This document shows positions 55,425-63,352 of a DNA stretch of 64,000 nt, one piece after another (position 1 is the first letter of the stretch; every line of letters begins with the position of its first letter). This DNA is from Orenia metallireducens. GTDB taxonomy: Bacteria; Bacillota; Halanaerobiia; Halobacteroidales; Halobacteroidaceae. Position numbers and translations under genes: made by a program. Below the pieces are notes generated by a model, which saw only the letters and a program-made list of their open reading frames with translations, did no database searches and had not been told where the DNA came from. The stretch spans positions 205,989 to 269,988 of the forward strand of contig NZ_LWDV01000006.1 of the NCBI RefSeq assembly GCF_001693735.1, written 5' to 3'.

Positions 55425-56171
55425 CTATACTCCCTTTGCTTCTGGATCCCAGATAAACTTATGTAGTTGTAAGCTTAATCGAACTTTTAAATTGTTATTT
55501 ATAAAATAAGGATTATTCTCCTTTAAAAATTCAACCAAAGATTCAGCTTCAATTGCTTGAAATACTGGAGAAAAATTTATTATCAGATTGGACTTGGCTA
55601 AGATATCCTTATATTTATCTATAACTTTCTTAGCATAATTTAAATCTTCATCATTAGCCACTACAAACTTCAACTCATCACCTAAAGTTAACTTAATAAA
55701 GTTCTCTGCAAAGATATTATGGTTTGACATCTTAGAGCTTGGTGGCTTGATATCTAAGGTATAATTTAATCTATCATTAACCTGTTCAATTTCAAATTCT
55801 CTCAGCTCCTTTTTACTATAAACTGGACAGCTACCATTACTTTCAATTCTAACTTTATAACCTTTCTTAACCAGATATAACGGTAGATAGCGCTTAGCTT
55901 TAGTAGTTTCCAAAGGCTCCCCACCAGTACAGATAACCTTATTACAGTTATATTGGCTTAATCTCTCTAAAATCTCTTGAGGGGTCAACCAGTCATAATT
56001 ATCATCTGATAATTGATAACTATAGGTAGTATCACAATAGCTACACCTTAAATTACACTCTGCTACTCTAAGGAAGGTAACTACCTCACCTGCTGAGATA
56101 CCTTCCCCTGAGATACTATTGAAGATTTCAACTACTGGAATCCTTACTTCTTCAAACTCCCTTATCTTCAT
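55425..56171 (-). CDS. queE: 7-carboxy-7-deazaguanine synthase (QueE)
   Basis: 248-residue radical SAM enzyme forming the deazapurine ring. The cluster motif is VAECNLRCSYCDTTYSYQ (CxxxCxxC, near residue 40), preceded by PVVEIFNSISGEGISAGEVV, and ICTGGEPLE (SAM-binding GGE) follows. ATG 56171 was chosen, with GGTAGG upstream, 7 bp after the queD stop; the longer frame runs back into queD. Acts directly after QueD. Confidence 0.95.
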   Translation of the reverse strand: MKIREFEEVRIPVVEIFNSISGEGISAGEVVTFLRVAECNLRCSYCDTTYSYQLSDDNYDWLTPQEILERLSQYNCNKVICTGGEPLETTKAKRYLPLYLVKKGYKVRIESNGSCPVYSKKELREFEIEQVNDRLNYTLDIKPPSSKMSNHNIFAENFIKLTLGDELKFVVANDEDLNYAKKVIDKYKDILAKSNLIINFSPVFQAIEAESLVEFLKENNPYFINNNLKVRLSLQLHKFIWDPEAKGV

Positions 56172-56178
56172 CCTAATC

Positions 56179-56634
56179 CTACCTCTCTCCCCTAAATTCA
56201 GCATAACTTGTTGGAGTCTCCCACACCTTGATACTGACTAAATCTATATCAATCTCATTAAATTTATCTTCTAAACTCTGAAAGAAATAAATTGCCATCA
56301 TCTCAGCAGTAGGTCTAAAGTCTACTGCAAAGACTTTTCTGTCAGCTTGCTGTAATATCTGTGCTAGTTGATGCTCTATCTCATCAGATGAATGGGTCCA
56401 ATACATAAAAGAATGGTCTAAAGGACTAATTATCTCTTCTTTAACTATCTCTTTTAAATCCTTAAAATCAATCACCATTCCAGCTTTAGAGCCCTCATCC
56501 TCTAATGAACCCTCTTTTTTGGCTACAGTGACCTCCATCCGATAGGTATGACCATGGAGATTCTTACATAACCCTTCATGCTCAGCTAACATATGTGACA
56601 TATCCCAACTAAATTCTTTAGTTACAGTTATCAT
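56179..56634 (-). CDS. queD: 6-carboxy-5,6,7,8-tetrahydropterin synthase (QueD)
   Basis: 151 residues. Zinc ligands: His in FSWDMSHML and the HGH of KNLHGHTYRMEV. The acidic MVIDFKDLKEIV and LDHSFMY segments are typical, and the C-terminal VWETPTSYAEF is the pterin-binding Glu region. Converts dihydroneopterin triphosphate to carboxytetrahydropterin. A 153-bp gap separates it from queC. Confidence 0.95.
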   Translation of the reverse strand: MITVTKEFSWDMSHMLAEHEGLCKNLHGHTYRMEVTVAKKEGSLEDEGSKAGMVIDFKDLKEIVKEEIISPLDHSFMYWTHSSDEIEHQLAQILQQADRKVFAVDFRPTAEMMAIYFFQSLEDKFNEIDIDLVSIKVWETPTSYAEFRGER

Positions 56635-56787
56635 TATTTCACCCCACCATTCTTTAGTTTACACTGCCAACCATCAACTATTTTTATACTCCACTGAATC
56701 CTCATATCCAGCCTCTCTACGAGTCCAAAGTTCAAGAGTCTCCGTGAAAATAATATTTTATATTTTAAGTTACAGTTAATTCTCTGC
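56635..56787. repeat. Repeat-family fragment between queC and queD
   Basis: ACGAGTCCAAAGTTCAAGAG and CTCCGTGAAAATAAT correspond to the ACGAGTCTACAAGG and CTTCGTGAAAAAAG interior of R1. Degenerate, no ends. Confidence 0.35.
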
Positions 56788-57462
56788 CTAATCCTGATAT
56801 TTTAGTGGGTCTATATGACCTGCTTCTTCAAAGGCCTTCAACCTTAAGACACAGCTATCACAACTACCACAAGCCTGCTCTTCTCCGCAATAACAAGACC
56901 AGGTCTGAGCATAGTCTACTCCAAGTTTTATCCCCAGCTTTATCTCTTCAGCCTTAGTCATATTGATAAAAGGTGCATGAATTTTGATAGGCTTACCTTC
57001 TTCGGCACCACAGACAGTTCCCTTGTTAATTGCCTGCTCCATAGCATTGATAAACTCTTGGCGACAGTCAACATAACCAGAATAATCGACTTCACTTACC
57101 CCAATAAATACATCCTGAGCTCCAACCACTTCGGCATAGGAAGCAGCATAAGATAAAAATATCATATTTCTAGCAGGTACATAAGTAACTGGAATCTCCT
57201 TTCTCTGCTCATCACCTTCTGGGACATCTATACTCTGATCAGTTAAAGCTGATCCTCCCCAGGCACCCATATTAGTCTCTACTATAATATGCTCTTTTAC
57301 TCCAGCAACCTCTGCTACATTTTTAGCAGATTGGAGCTCTTTATCATGCCTCTGCCCATAATCAAAGGAGATAGCATAAACCTCATACCCTTTAGATTTA
57401 GCCAGATATAATGCTGTTGTCGAATCTAATCCACCTGACAATAAAACTACTGCTTTCTTCAT
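56788..57462 (-). CDS. queC: 7-cyano-7-deazaguanine synthase (QueC)
   Basis: 224 residues. PP-loop [15 protein letters not shown] at the N terminus binds [13 protein letters not shown] and [19 protein letters not shown] follow. Four zinc cysteines lie in [19 protein letters not shown] near the C terminus. Makes preQ0 from carboxydeazaguanine and ammonia. First of the que genes; 180 bp of mostly repeat DNA separate it from the dehydratase/activase pair upstream on the same strand. Confidence 0.96.
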   Translation of the reverse strand: MKKAVVLLSGGLDSTTALYLAKSKGYEVYAISFDYGQRHDKELQSAKNVAEVAGVKEHIIVETNMGAWGGSALTDQSIDVPEGDEQRKEIPVTYVPARNMIFLSYAASYAEVVGAQDVFIGVSEVDYSGYVDCRQEFINAMEQAINKGTVCGAEEGKPIKIHAPFINMTKAEEIKLGIKLGVDYAQTWSCYCGEEQACGSCDSCVLRLKAFEEAGHIDPLKYQD

Positions 57463-57519
57463 AAATACTTCACCTCTTTATTTTTGATTAAGATCTTATA
57501 GATTAAAATTTAAGACAGA

Positions 57520-57641
57520 TAATGCGACACTTTTTATATTAGTTTACAGTGTACAGGTGACGGTTGACAGTTAAGTTCAAGACCTCTTAAACCTTCATAA
57601 TATAAAGGGTTATCAAGTTCTTGATTTTTAACTGTCCTCTG
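57520..57641. repeat. MITE-like repeat R6 between activase gene and queC
   Basis: Family end TAATGCGACACTTTTTATAT at the queC side. The interior holds GACAGTTAAG and its complement CTTAACTGTC-like arms, plus TTTACAGTGTA shared with R1. The other end appears to be lost into the 3' end of the activase gene. Without it the spacer to queC would be about 60 bp. Confidence 0.5.
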
Positions 57642-58406
57642 TCAACTATTAACTATCCTTCTCCCATAATAACAACATCCAATTGCTCCATTAAATTGAG
57701 GATCATCTAATAAAATCAATTGATCATAATCCCTCTTTAAGTATTCTTGCAAAGCTCGATTATGGGCTACTCCACCAGATAAGACCAGCTTCCTTCCTCT
57801 AAATTTAGTCAAAAGCGGCTGTAATCTCTTATACATGGAGTAGTTTACACCTGCACAAAGTCTTGCTATCTCTACACCTTCGGCTATCTGTCCGATTAAT
57901 TCAGATTCAGAGAAGACCGCACAAGTAGAGTTTAATTCTACAGGATTAGAATAATGCTTAGCCATTTCAGCTAAAGGTACTTCTAGTAAGTTTGCCATAT
58001 TCTCTAAATACCTTCCACAAGAAGCTGCACATTTATCATTCAACTCTAAATCAACGATTAAGCCCTTCTCTACCTTCGTTACCTTAACATCTTGCCCACC
58101 TACATCTAGGAGGATAAAATCTTTTAATCCAGTCTGATAAATTGCTCCATAGACATGGGCTTTAATCTCATTAATCGCTTCAAAGGATTTAAGGTCTGTA
58201 TTATTGCGACCATAACCAGTAGATACTTTACTTGCTACATTTCCTAGATTCAGCTTAGTCTCGTCAACTATTATCTTCCCTTCGAAGTTACAGTAATCTT
58301 TATAGAAGGAGAGAGTACTGACTTTGAATTTTTTTACAATCTGATTATCTTCCATAACAGCTACTTTTACTTCCCTACTACCTAAGTCTATTCCTAAAGT
58401 CTTCAA
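57642..58406 (-). CDS. BadF/BcrA-type ATPase, 2-hydroxyacyl-CoA dehydratase activase-like
   Basis: 254-residue ASKHA ATPase: TLGIDLGSREVKVAV at the N terminus, STGYGRNNTD, LLDVGGQDVKVTKV, and LVLSGGVAHNRAL near the C terminus. Cys126 and Cys130 (NDKCAASCGRYL) and Cys162 (NSTCAVFSESELI) include the two cysteines that hold the bridging [4Fe-4S] cluster in HgdC-type activases. The family uses ATP to inject low-potential electrons into a partner iron-sulfur protein. Overlaps that partner by 4 bp. Genomic position and a probable preQ1 leader tie it to queuosine genes rather than amino-acid fermentation. Confidence 0.88.
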   Translation of the reverse strand: MKTLGIDLGSREVKVAVMEDNQIVKKFKVSTLSFYKDYCNFEGKIIVDETKLNLGNVASKVSTGYGRNNTDLKSFEAINEIKAHVYGAIYQTGLKDFILLDVGGQDVKVTKVEKGLIVDLELNDKCAASCGRYLENMANLLEVPLAEMAKHYSNPVELNSTCAVFSESELIGQIAEGVEIARLCAGVNYSMYKRLQPLLTKFRGRKLVLSGGVAHNRALQEYLKRDYDQLILLDDPQFNGAIGCCYYGRRIVNS

Positions 58407-59404
58407 AGTCTTCCCTCCTTTAAATCACCTAACATATCTAAAAAAGCTTCTATTCTCAGCTTAGTCCTTGAATCCAATCTATTGAGCTTATCTCCACTAA
58501 TATTTAAAATCGGTATATCCAACTCCTGCTTAATAACTATATTCTCTATCTCCCGATAACAGAAGGCTTGAGTATAATGAATTAGACCATCTAAGTTTCT
58601 AAGTTCAATTTCTCTTTTAATATATTTCAGCCTAAAATCTAAATCATAAACATAAGTATAGTCATAATATTGCTGATAGATATTATCATGCTCATCAGCA
58701 CGAGGAAAGGCAAATTCCCGTTGTACTTCACTATAGACAAAACTAGCATCAAATTTCTCTACATACTCATAAATATCAATAGTCATAGGAGGAACACCGA
58801 TAAAACCCAATCTTAACTTCTTATCAATCGGATTACGCTCTTTAATTTCAGCTATTAGGGTTTTTAACTCTTCTCCAAATCTATTAAAATCTCCATTAAA
58901 ATCACTACTACTAACTTGATAGAGGTGATTCTCAAAACCAGTAGCTTTATTATCAAGATATGTTAATTTATCTAACCTTTTTACTAAAGCTCGAACTTTA
59001 TTCAATTTCTCTCTAACATCTTCTACATCTTCCCTACTTACATTAAATAATGCCATGAATTTATCTAGAGCTTCCTTAACATCCTTTAATTGGTGGCTAT
59101 GTGGATATGCAAAGGGATAAACTTTCACACCCTTTAGCTCCAAGACTTCCAGTAAAGCCCTCGTATTAGAGCAATCACCTTCTACTACACCAACTATCTC
59201 TTTAATTCCCTCTTTTAAACAGACTCCATAAATTCCTTTAATCCAAGCACATGAACTCTTAGGAAAGCCATCCTTTTCTGCTAAATCGATATATTCACTA
59301 TAATCCTCTGACGTAACAAAGATGTTATTGAGATCTGTTACTTGATAACCTGCCGCTAATAATACCTCTACTGGAACAGTAGTTGTAATCCCAATCCTAT
59401 TCAT
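58403..59404 (-). CDS. 2-hydroxyacyl-CoA dehydratase (HgdB/DUF2229-like) family protein
   Basis: 333 residues. Cys52 (KSSCAWIKGIYG), Cys78 (EGDCSNTRALLE) and Cys282 (TQAFCYREIENIV) have the positions of the three cluster ligands in HgdB/BcrB-like subunits. LRLGFIGVPPMTIDIYEYVE begins the second Rossmann-like half. There is only one such subunit here, with no second dehydratase subunit or CoA-transferase, so a classical hydroxyacyl-CoA dehydratase is unlikely. With its activase it could reduce another substrate; epoxyqueuosine is the candidate suggested by context (inference). GGAGG lies 7 bases before the ATG. Confidence 0.85.
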   Translation of the reverse strand: MNRIGITTTVPVEVLLAAGYQVTDLNNIFVTSEDYSEYIDLAEKDGFPKSSCAWIKGIYGVCLKEGIKEIVGVVEGDCSNTRALLEVLELKGVKVYPFAYPHSHQLKDVKEALDKFMALFNVSREDVEDVREKLNKVRALVKRLDKLTYLDNKATGFENHLYQVSSSDFNGDFNRFGEELKTLIAEIKERNPIDKKLRLGFIGVPPMTIDIYEYVEKFDASFVYSEVQREFAFPRADEHDNIYQQYYDYTYVYDLDFRLKYIKREIELRNLDGLIHYTQAFCYREIENIVIKQELDIPILNISGDKLNRLDSRTKLRIEAFLDMLGDLKEGRL

Positions 59405-59416
59405 AATTCAACCTCC

Positions 59417-59454
59417 AAAAAAATAATAGAGGTACGCTAATGCACCCCTATTAT
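59417..59454 (-). terminator. Second leader hairpin, directly before the ribosome site
   Basis: ATAATAGGGGTGC pairs with GTACCTCTATTAT (two G-U pairs) and is followed by T7, then GGAGG. Only 13 bases separate it from the ATG at 59404, so it is a second attenuator-type terminator in the leader, or structure affecting translation. Confidence 0.65.
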
Positions 59455-59475
59455 AAAAATTATATATTCTATAAT

Positions 59476-59498
59476 AAAAAAAGAGGCAACTCTGCCCC
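59476..59498 (-). terminator. Expression-platform terminator of the preQ1-like leader
   Basis: GGGGCA-GAGT-TGCCTC followed by T7 on the minus strand, a compact intrinsic terminator. Its 3' arm can instead pair with AGGGCAACT at 59544-59552, which overlaps the aptamer tail. Confidence 0.75.
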
Positions 59499-59544
59499 TA
59501 TCTATATAACACGAAATAACTATCAAATATTTTATTTAATGATA

Positions 59545-59591
59545 GTTGCCCTAGTTTTATTTATAGACAGGATGGTGCAAATGAACTGTCT
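59545..59591 (-). promoter_or_regulatory. Probable preQ1-I riboswitch
   Basis: Minus strand: stem AGACAG/CTGTCT closing a loop that starts GTTC and contains GCACC, followed by the A-rich tail ATAAATAAAACTAGG. The order stem-GTTC-CACC-stem-ATAAA-AAACTA is that of the preQ1 class I aptamer known from B. subtilis queC leaders. The tail overlaps an antiterminator arm, giving an OFF switch. It lies upstream of the dehydratase/activase pair and, beyond it, queC-queD-queE-folE2. A covariance-model search would settle the class. Confidence 0.75.
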
Positions 59592-59612
59592 TATTCAATT
59601 TTTATCTGCTTT

Positions 59613-59642
59613 ATTATAACATAGAACAAATAGATTAGGCAA
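59613..59642 (-). promoter_or_regulatory. Promoter of the preQ1-like leader
   Basis: Minus strand TTGCCT (-35, 59637-59642) and TATAAT (-10, 59613-59618) with an 18-bp spacer. It places the transcription start near 59605, about 15 bases before the aptamer. Confidence 0.6.
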
Positions 59643-59826
59643 GAAAAAATAAACACTAAAACCTACTTCCCCCTTCTAATCTAATAAATCATAATTATAC
59701 AAAGCTTTGATAATCTATAAATAATTATTTTTTTATATTATTATATTCAAGCATAGACATAAGTTTTTATTATATTTTAATATTTTAGAGGGCAGTTTAT
59801 AAATAACAATATATATTATAAGAAAG

Positions 59827-60426
59827 ATGGTGAATTTATTTTTTATGGAACTATCACCGAAGATATACCATTGGCTAATCCGTCCTAAATACTTGGTCAA
59901 CTTATATATTAATAACCTTATAAGTAATAATTTTAATCTTCATGATAAAAAAGTTCTAGACTTTGGGTGCGGTATAGGATCTAGCTGTTCCCTCTTTTCA
60001 CCTGATAAATATTTAGGAATAGACCTTGATTCAAACAGAATTAAATATGCTAAAGAGTTATATCCAAAATACTCTTTTCGAAGTATTAAGGAGAAAGGTT
60101 TAAAAGATATTAATCAGTCCTTTGACTATATTTTGATAATTGCAGTTTTACATCATATCTCTTCAATAGATTTAGAAGATATTCTCATTGAATTAGCTGA
60201 TTTATTAAATTCTAATGGGAAGCTATTAATAATTGAGCCTTATTACCATTTAAATTCACATTTTAATAATCACTTTATGAGCTTATTTGATAATGGTCAA
60301 TATATTAGAACCATAGATGACTACCTCAAAATCTTTAATCGACAAAATTATAAGACTAAAATAATCAAAAAATATAAAAAGTTACTCTTTTATAATGAAA
60401 TATTCTTCTCTGCTATGATTAATTGA
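59827..60426 (+). CDS. Class I SAM-dependent methyltransferase
   Basis: 199 residues. Motif I VLDFGCGIGSSCSLF near residue 45, motif II YLGIDLDSNRI, then FDYILIIAVLHHI and LLNSNGKLLIIEPYYH. The N terminus (LSPKIYHWLIRPKYL) resembles small methyltransferases acting on small molecules or lipids; substrate unknown. The first ATG has a weak ribosome site; an ATG at 59845 is an alternative start. One of two plus-strand genes here, 37 bp before the next. Confidence 0.8.
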   Translation: MVNLFFMELSPKIYHWLIRPKYLVNLYINNLISNNFNLHDKKVLDFGCGIGSSCSLFSPDKYLGIDLDSNRIKYAKELYPKYSFRSIKEKGLKDINQSFDYILIIAVLHHISSIDLEDILIELADLLNSNGKLLIIEPYYHLNSHFNNHFMSLFDNGQYIRTIDDYLKIFNRQNYKTKIIKKYKKLLFYNEIFFSAMIN

Positions 60427-60463
60427 TAACAATATTGTGTAGATTAAAGGAGGTGAAATAATT

Positions 60464-60763
60464 GTGCAGGGTATTGATGAAAGAGGTAAAGCAAAATTTA
60501 TTGATGGCAAACTAGATCAAATAAAAGATATTAAAATTTTAATTCATCCTGAAATTGTTCCTAAAGATGATATCGAAGGTACAGTCAATTTAATATCAAG
60601 AATTTATGAGGAGCATGATATTAAATTAGCTGAGCTATTAACCAGTATTGAAGTACACGGCTTAAGTCTTGAAGATACAATCCAGATATATTCAACATTA
60701 TATAAACAGATCGAAGGCTCTGAAGTAGTGGTGATGAATAGAGATAAAGATATAGGACTATAA
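60464..60763 (+). CDS. Hypothetical protein (99 aa)
   Basis: AAAGGAGGTG lies 10 bases before the GTG start. The sequence MQGIDERGKAKFIDGKLDQI, IKILIHPEIVPKDDIEGTVNL, then two helices (AELLTSIEVHGLSLEDTIQI), is a soluble alpha/beta protein without recognised motifs. Probably co-transcribed with the methyltransferase upstream, and followed by a strong terminator. Confidence 0.6.
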   Translation: MQGIDERGKAKFIDGKLDQIKDIKILIHPEIVPKDDIEGTVNLISRIYEEHDIKLAELLTSIEVHGLSLEDTIQIYSTLYKQIEGSEVVVMNRDKDIGL

Positions 60764-60794
60764 AAAATAAGCTCTTAAAAAGAGCTTATTTTTT
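60762..60794. terminator. Bidirectional terminator
   Basis: AAAAAATAAGCTCTT/AAGAGCTTATTTTTT between the plus-strand hypothetical gene and the convergent GGDEF/HD-GYP gene. Confidence 0.95.
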
Positions 60795-60809
60795 GAAATT
60801 ATTAAGTAT

Positions 60810-62489
60810 TTAATTTAAAGAAATATTCTTCTCTGCTACTCTGGTAAATATCTTTACGAGGATAGGATCAAATTCTTTACCAGCTCCTCTATTTAATTCT
60901 TCAAGAGCCTCTTGTTTGCTCAAAGCAAAACTATATTGTCTTTTACTTGTCATCGCATCAAAACTATCCACAATCCTTAATATTCTAGCATAAAAAGGAA
61001 TCTCATTCTCCTTTAATCCTTTGGGATAACCTGTTCCATCATAATTCTCATGATGATAAAGGGACATCGGTAAAATTTCCTGGCAAGATTCTAGAGGTTT
61101 AAGAATCTCTGCACCAATCTCAGGGTGTCTTTTTATTTTTTGCCATTCCACTTCAGTCAACCTTTCTGGTTTCATTAAAATTTCCCGTTCAATCTCAATC
61201 TTTCCTATATCATGAAAAAAAGCGCCATAGATCAACTTCTTCTTTTCTGTAGTTGATAATCCTAATTCCTCAGCAAACTCTCTCACATAGCCTGCTACAC
61301 GATCTGAATGTCCATAGGTATACTTATCCTTTGCATTAATTATATTCAATAAAGTTCTTACTGAGTTAAACAATTTTCTTTCTGACTCTTCACTTTCAGC
61401 TGCTAGTTCATTTAAAGCTTCATAATAAACTTTAACTTGATCTTTTTGAGTAGTCTTAACTTGATATAAAGCATAGTCAGCCATATCAATTAATTCCTTC
61501 TTATTCTTTGCTTGCTCTGGAAAGGATGATATCCCTAATGAGAAGGTTGGTTTCTGCTCTAAAAATTCCTCATAGGGTATATCTAAATTCTCTTGTACTT
61601 TATCTTTAATTTTAGTAATCTTACTTAGAGTATCCTTCTCATCATAACCAAAAAATAAGAATACAAATTCATCTCCACCACAACGAGCAAAGAAAATATC
61701 CTCTTCTTCTATCTCTTCTTTAACCAGAATAGCCACATTTTTTAATAATTCATCACCTTTTTGATGCCCTAGCGAATCATTAAAAAACTTAAAGTTATCC
61801 AAATCCATTATTACCAAACTTAGTGCAACTTGCTTCTTTTCAGCTTTCTGTAACCATACATCTAATCTTCTTTGAAAATTAGCATAATTAGGTAATCCAG
61901 TTAAACTATCTGTAATAGCCATCTTCTCCAGGTGCTTCTGTATCCTTCTTTCTAAACCTATAAAGCCTCCAATCAACCAAGCAATCCAAAAAGATAAGAT
62001 AATAAGTATTATATCAAAATCAAGATTAGAAAAGTCTCTCAAGGAATAGTTTAATAACAACAAATTTATAGTAGAATAACCTGCTACAAAAAAGCCAAAG
62101 CTTTGACCGTAATTAACTGTAGCTAAAATGATAGGAATTATATAATATACCTTTAAAAAATGCCTATTAAAAATCATATTATTATAAATTGCCAGAGAAA
62201 TTAAAGTAATAAATATAACAAATAAAAAATAAGTCTTTTTTGTAGGAGTATCCATTATTGTCTTGCTATTTAAATATCTAGAGACAAAATAAATAAATAA
62301 CATAAACATAAAGCTCATTAAAGTAATATAAGATGTAAGAGCAAATTGAAAATTGAAAACAAATTTTACAAACATTAATCCCATAAGTAATAAAGATATA
62401 ATGTAACTAAAGGAAATATAATCTGTTAATTTGTTCTGTCTTACCTCTTTCCAATTTAAATTGCTATCATTCAATACATATCCCTCCAT
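60810..62489 (-). CDS. Membrane GGDEF and HD-GYP c-di-GMP protein
   Basis: 559 residues. About six membrane helices fill 28-190. A GGDEF domain (200-355) follows, with DSLTGLPNYANFQ, MDLDNFKFFNDSLGHQKGDELL and active loop CGGDEFVFLF. The HD-GYP domain (375-550) has YGHSDRVAGYV, FFHDIGKIEI, KRHPEIGAEIL, HHENYDGTGYP and RIVDSFDAMTS, all metal-binding residues present. Both synthesis and hydrolysis of c-di-GMP are possible. It lies directly after the agr locus, separated by a hairpin. The start ATG has GGAGGGAT-like sequence upstream. Confidence 0.93.
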   Translation of the reverse strand: MEGYVLNDSNLNWKEVRQNKLTDYISFSYIISLLLMGLMFVKFVFNFQFALTSYITLMSFMFMLFIYFVSRYLNSKTIMDTPTKKTYFLFVIFITLISLAIYNNMIFNRHFLKVYYIIPIILATVNYGQSFGFFVAGYSTINLLLLNYSLRDFSNLDFDIILIILSFWIAWLIGGFIGLERRIQKHLEKMAITDSLTGLPNYANFQRRLDVWLQKAEKKQVALSLVIMDLDNFKFFNDSLGHQKGDELLKNVAILVKEEIEEEDIFFARCGGDEFVFLFFGYDEKDTLSKITKIKDKVQENLDIPYEEFLEQKPTFSLGISSFPEQAKNKKELIDMADYALYQVKTTQKDQVKVYYEALNELAAESEESERKLFNSVRTLLNIINAKDKYTYGHSDRVAGYVREFAEELGLSTTEKKKLIYGAFFHDIGKIEIEREILMKPERLTEVEWQKIKRHPEIGAEILKPLESCQEILPMSLYHHENYDGTGYPKGLKENEIPFYARILRIVDSFDAMTSKRQYSFALSKQEALEELNRGAGKEFDPILVKIFTRVAEKNISLN

Positions 62490-62499
62490 GTAAAAAAAG

Positions 62500-62526
62500 G
62501 TAAAAAGATAGTATAAATACTACCTT
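62500..62526 (-). terminator. Hairpin after agrD
   Basis: AAAGGTAGTAT/ATACTATCTTT stem followed by T-rich sequence on the minus strand, between agrD and the GGDEF/HD-GYP gene. Confidence 0.65.
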
Positions 62527-62541
62527 TTACTGTGATATAAT

Positions 62542-62667
62542 TTATTCTTCTGGTAATTCAGGTTGATAGAAACCTCCACCACATGCTGAAGCAATCCCAG
62601 TTGATGCAATTGCCAATAAAATAGCAGCTAGCCCATTTACCAAGAATTTTTTTAATAAATTCTTCAT
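62542..62667 (-). CDS. agrD: AgrD-like cyclic autoinducer peptide precursor
   Basis: 41 residues, too short for routine calling. AGGAGGAGATAATA precedes the ATG. An amphipathic leader (MKNLLKKFLVNGLAAILLA) is followed by IASTGIASACGGGFYQPELP and EE. The order hydrophobic leader, Ala-Ser-Ala-Cys, short core ending in aromatic residues, then QPELPEE matches clostridial AgrD, where the Cys forms the thiolactone and the acidic tail is removed by AgrB. It directly follows agrB, 49 bp away. The exact ring residues cannot be fixed. Confidence 0.88.
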   Translation of the reverse strand: MKNLLKKFLVNGLAAILLAIASTGIASACGGGFYQPELPEE

Positions 62668-62716
62668 TATTATCTCCTCCTTATACTAAAATAATTTTAT
62701 TAAATACTAATTCATC

Positions 62717-63352
62717 CTATTTCGAGACAAATTTCACTTTAACCCGGTAATAAAGATTACATAACTTATAAGCTAAAGGATTAATTGAAGATACTTGAAA
62801 CAATAATCCTAAAATTAGACTAACATTAATCAAAGCAAAGCAACCTTTATAAATATAAAATAAAAGAGCTACTAAGATTAATAAAAATATAGCCAAGATT
62901 AAGGATATTAACTTTAGTCTTCTCCTTTGCCTCTGATCTTTAATCGGCTTTTCTGGAACATCTGCTGGGCTCCATAAGAATAATGATATTATTATATAAA
63001 GAGAGCTAAGAACTAAAAATAATACCCAATTATTAAAAACTGATTCTTTAGCCCAGAAACTAATATAACCTAGTAAGTTAAAGAAAAAAGCAGTAAAGAA
63101 AGCGCATTCCCAAGGAGTCTTAAAATGAATTCCTCCTGAAACTTGTTTTAATAATACACCAGCTAATGAGATAAAGATTACAGAATTAAGAATACCCAAT
63201 AATTTAGCTACAATAAGTGTAGTACCAAGAGACATAATTGTAGAAATTAATAATTCAATTCCAAATTTAATTCTACCTTGCTCTTTAGCTGTTAAATCCA
63301 ATTCCTGAACAATATAATTATTAATCTTATTAACTGTCGTATCATAAATCAT
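62717..63352 (-). CDS. agrB: AgrB accessory gene regulator protease
   Basis: 211 residues with about five membrane helices. The catalytic His and Cys are in QVSGGIHFKTPWECAFFTA, the AgrB signature. It processes AgrD by cutting the C-terminal tail and forming the thiolactone (family knowledge). The N terminus overlaps the upstream membrane-protein gene by 11 bp. No AgrC/AgrA pair is in the window, so the receptor lies elsewhere or beyond the right edge. Confidence 0.94.
   Translation of the reverse strand: MIYDTTVNKINNYIVQELDLTAKEQGRIKFGIELLISTIMSLGTTLIVAKLLGILNSVIFISLAGVLLKQVSGGIHFKTPWECAFFTAFFFNLLGYISFWAKESVFNNWVLFLVLSSLYIIISLFLWSPADVPEKPIKDQRQRRRLKLISLILAIFLLILVALLFYIYKGCFALINVSLILGLLFQVSSINPLAYKLCNLYYRVKVKFVSK

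Noticed and set aside
58403..59404. Annotation as a true (R)-2-hydroxyglutaryl-CoA dehydratase subunit
   Set aside because: Only one dehydratase subunit, no CoA-transferase or fermentation genes, and a queuosine-type leader.
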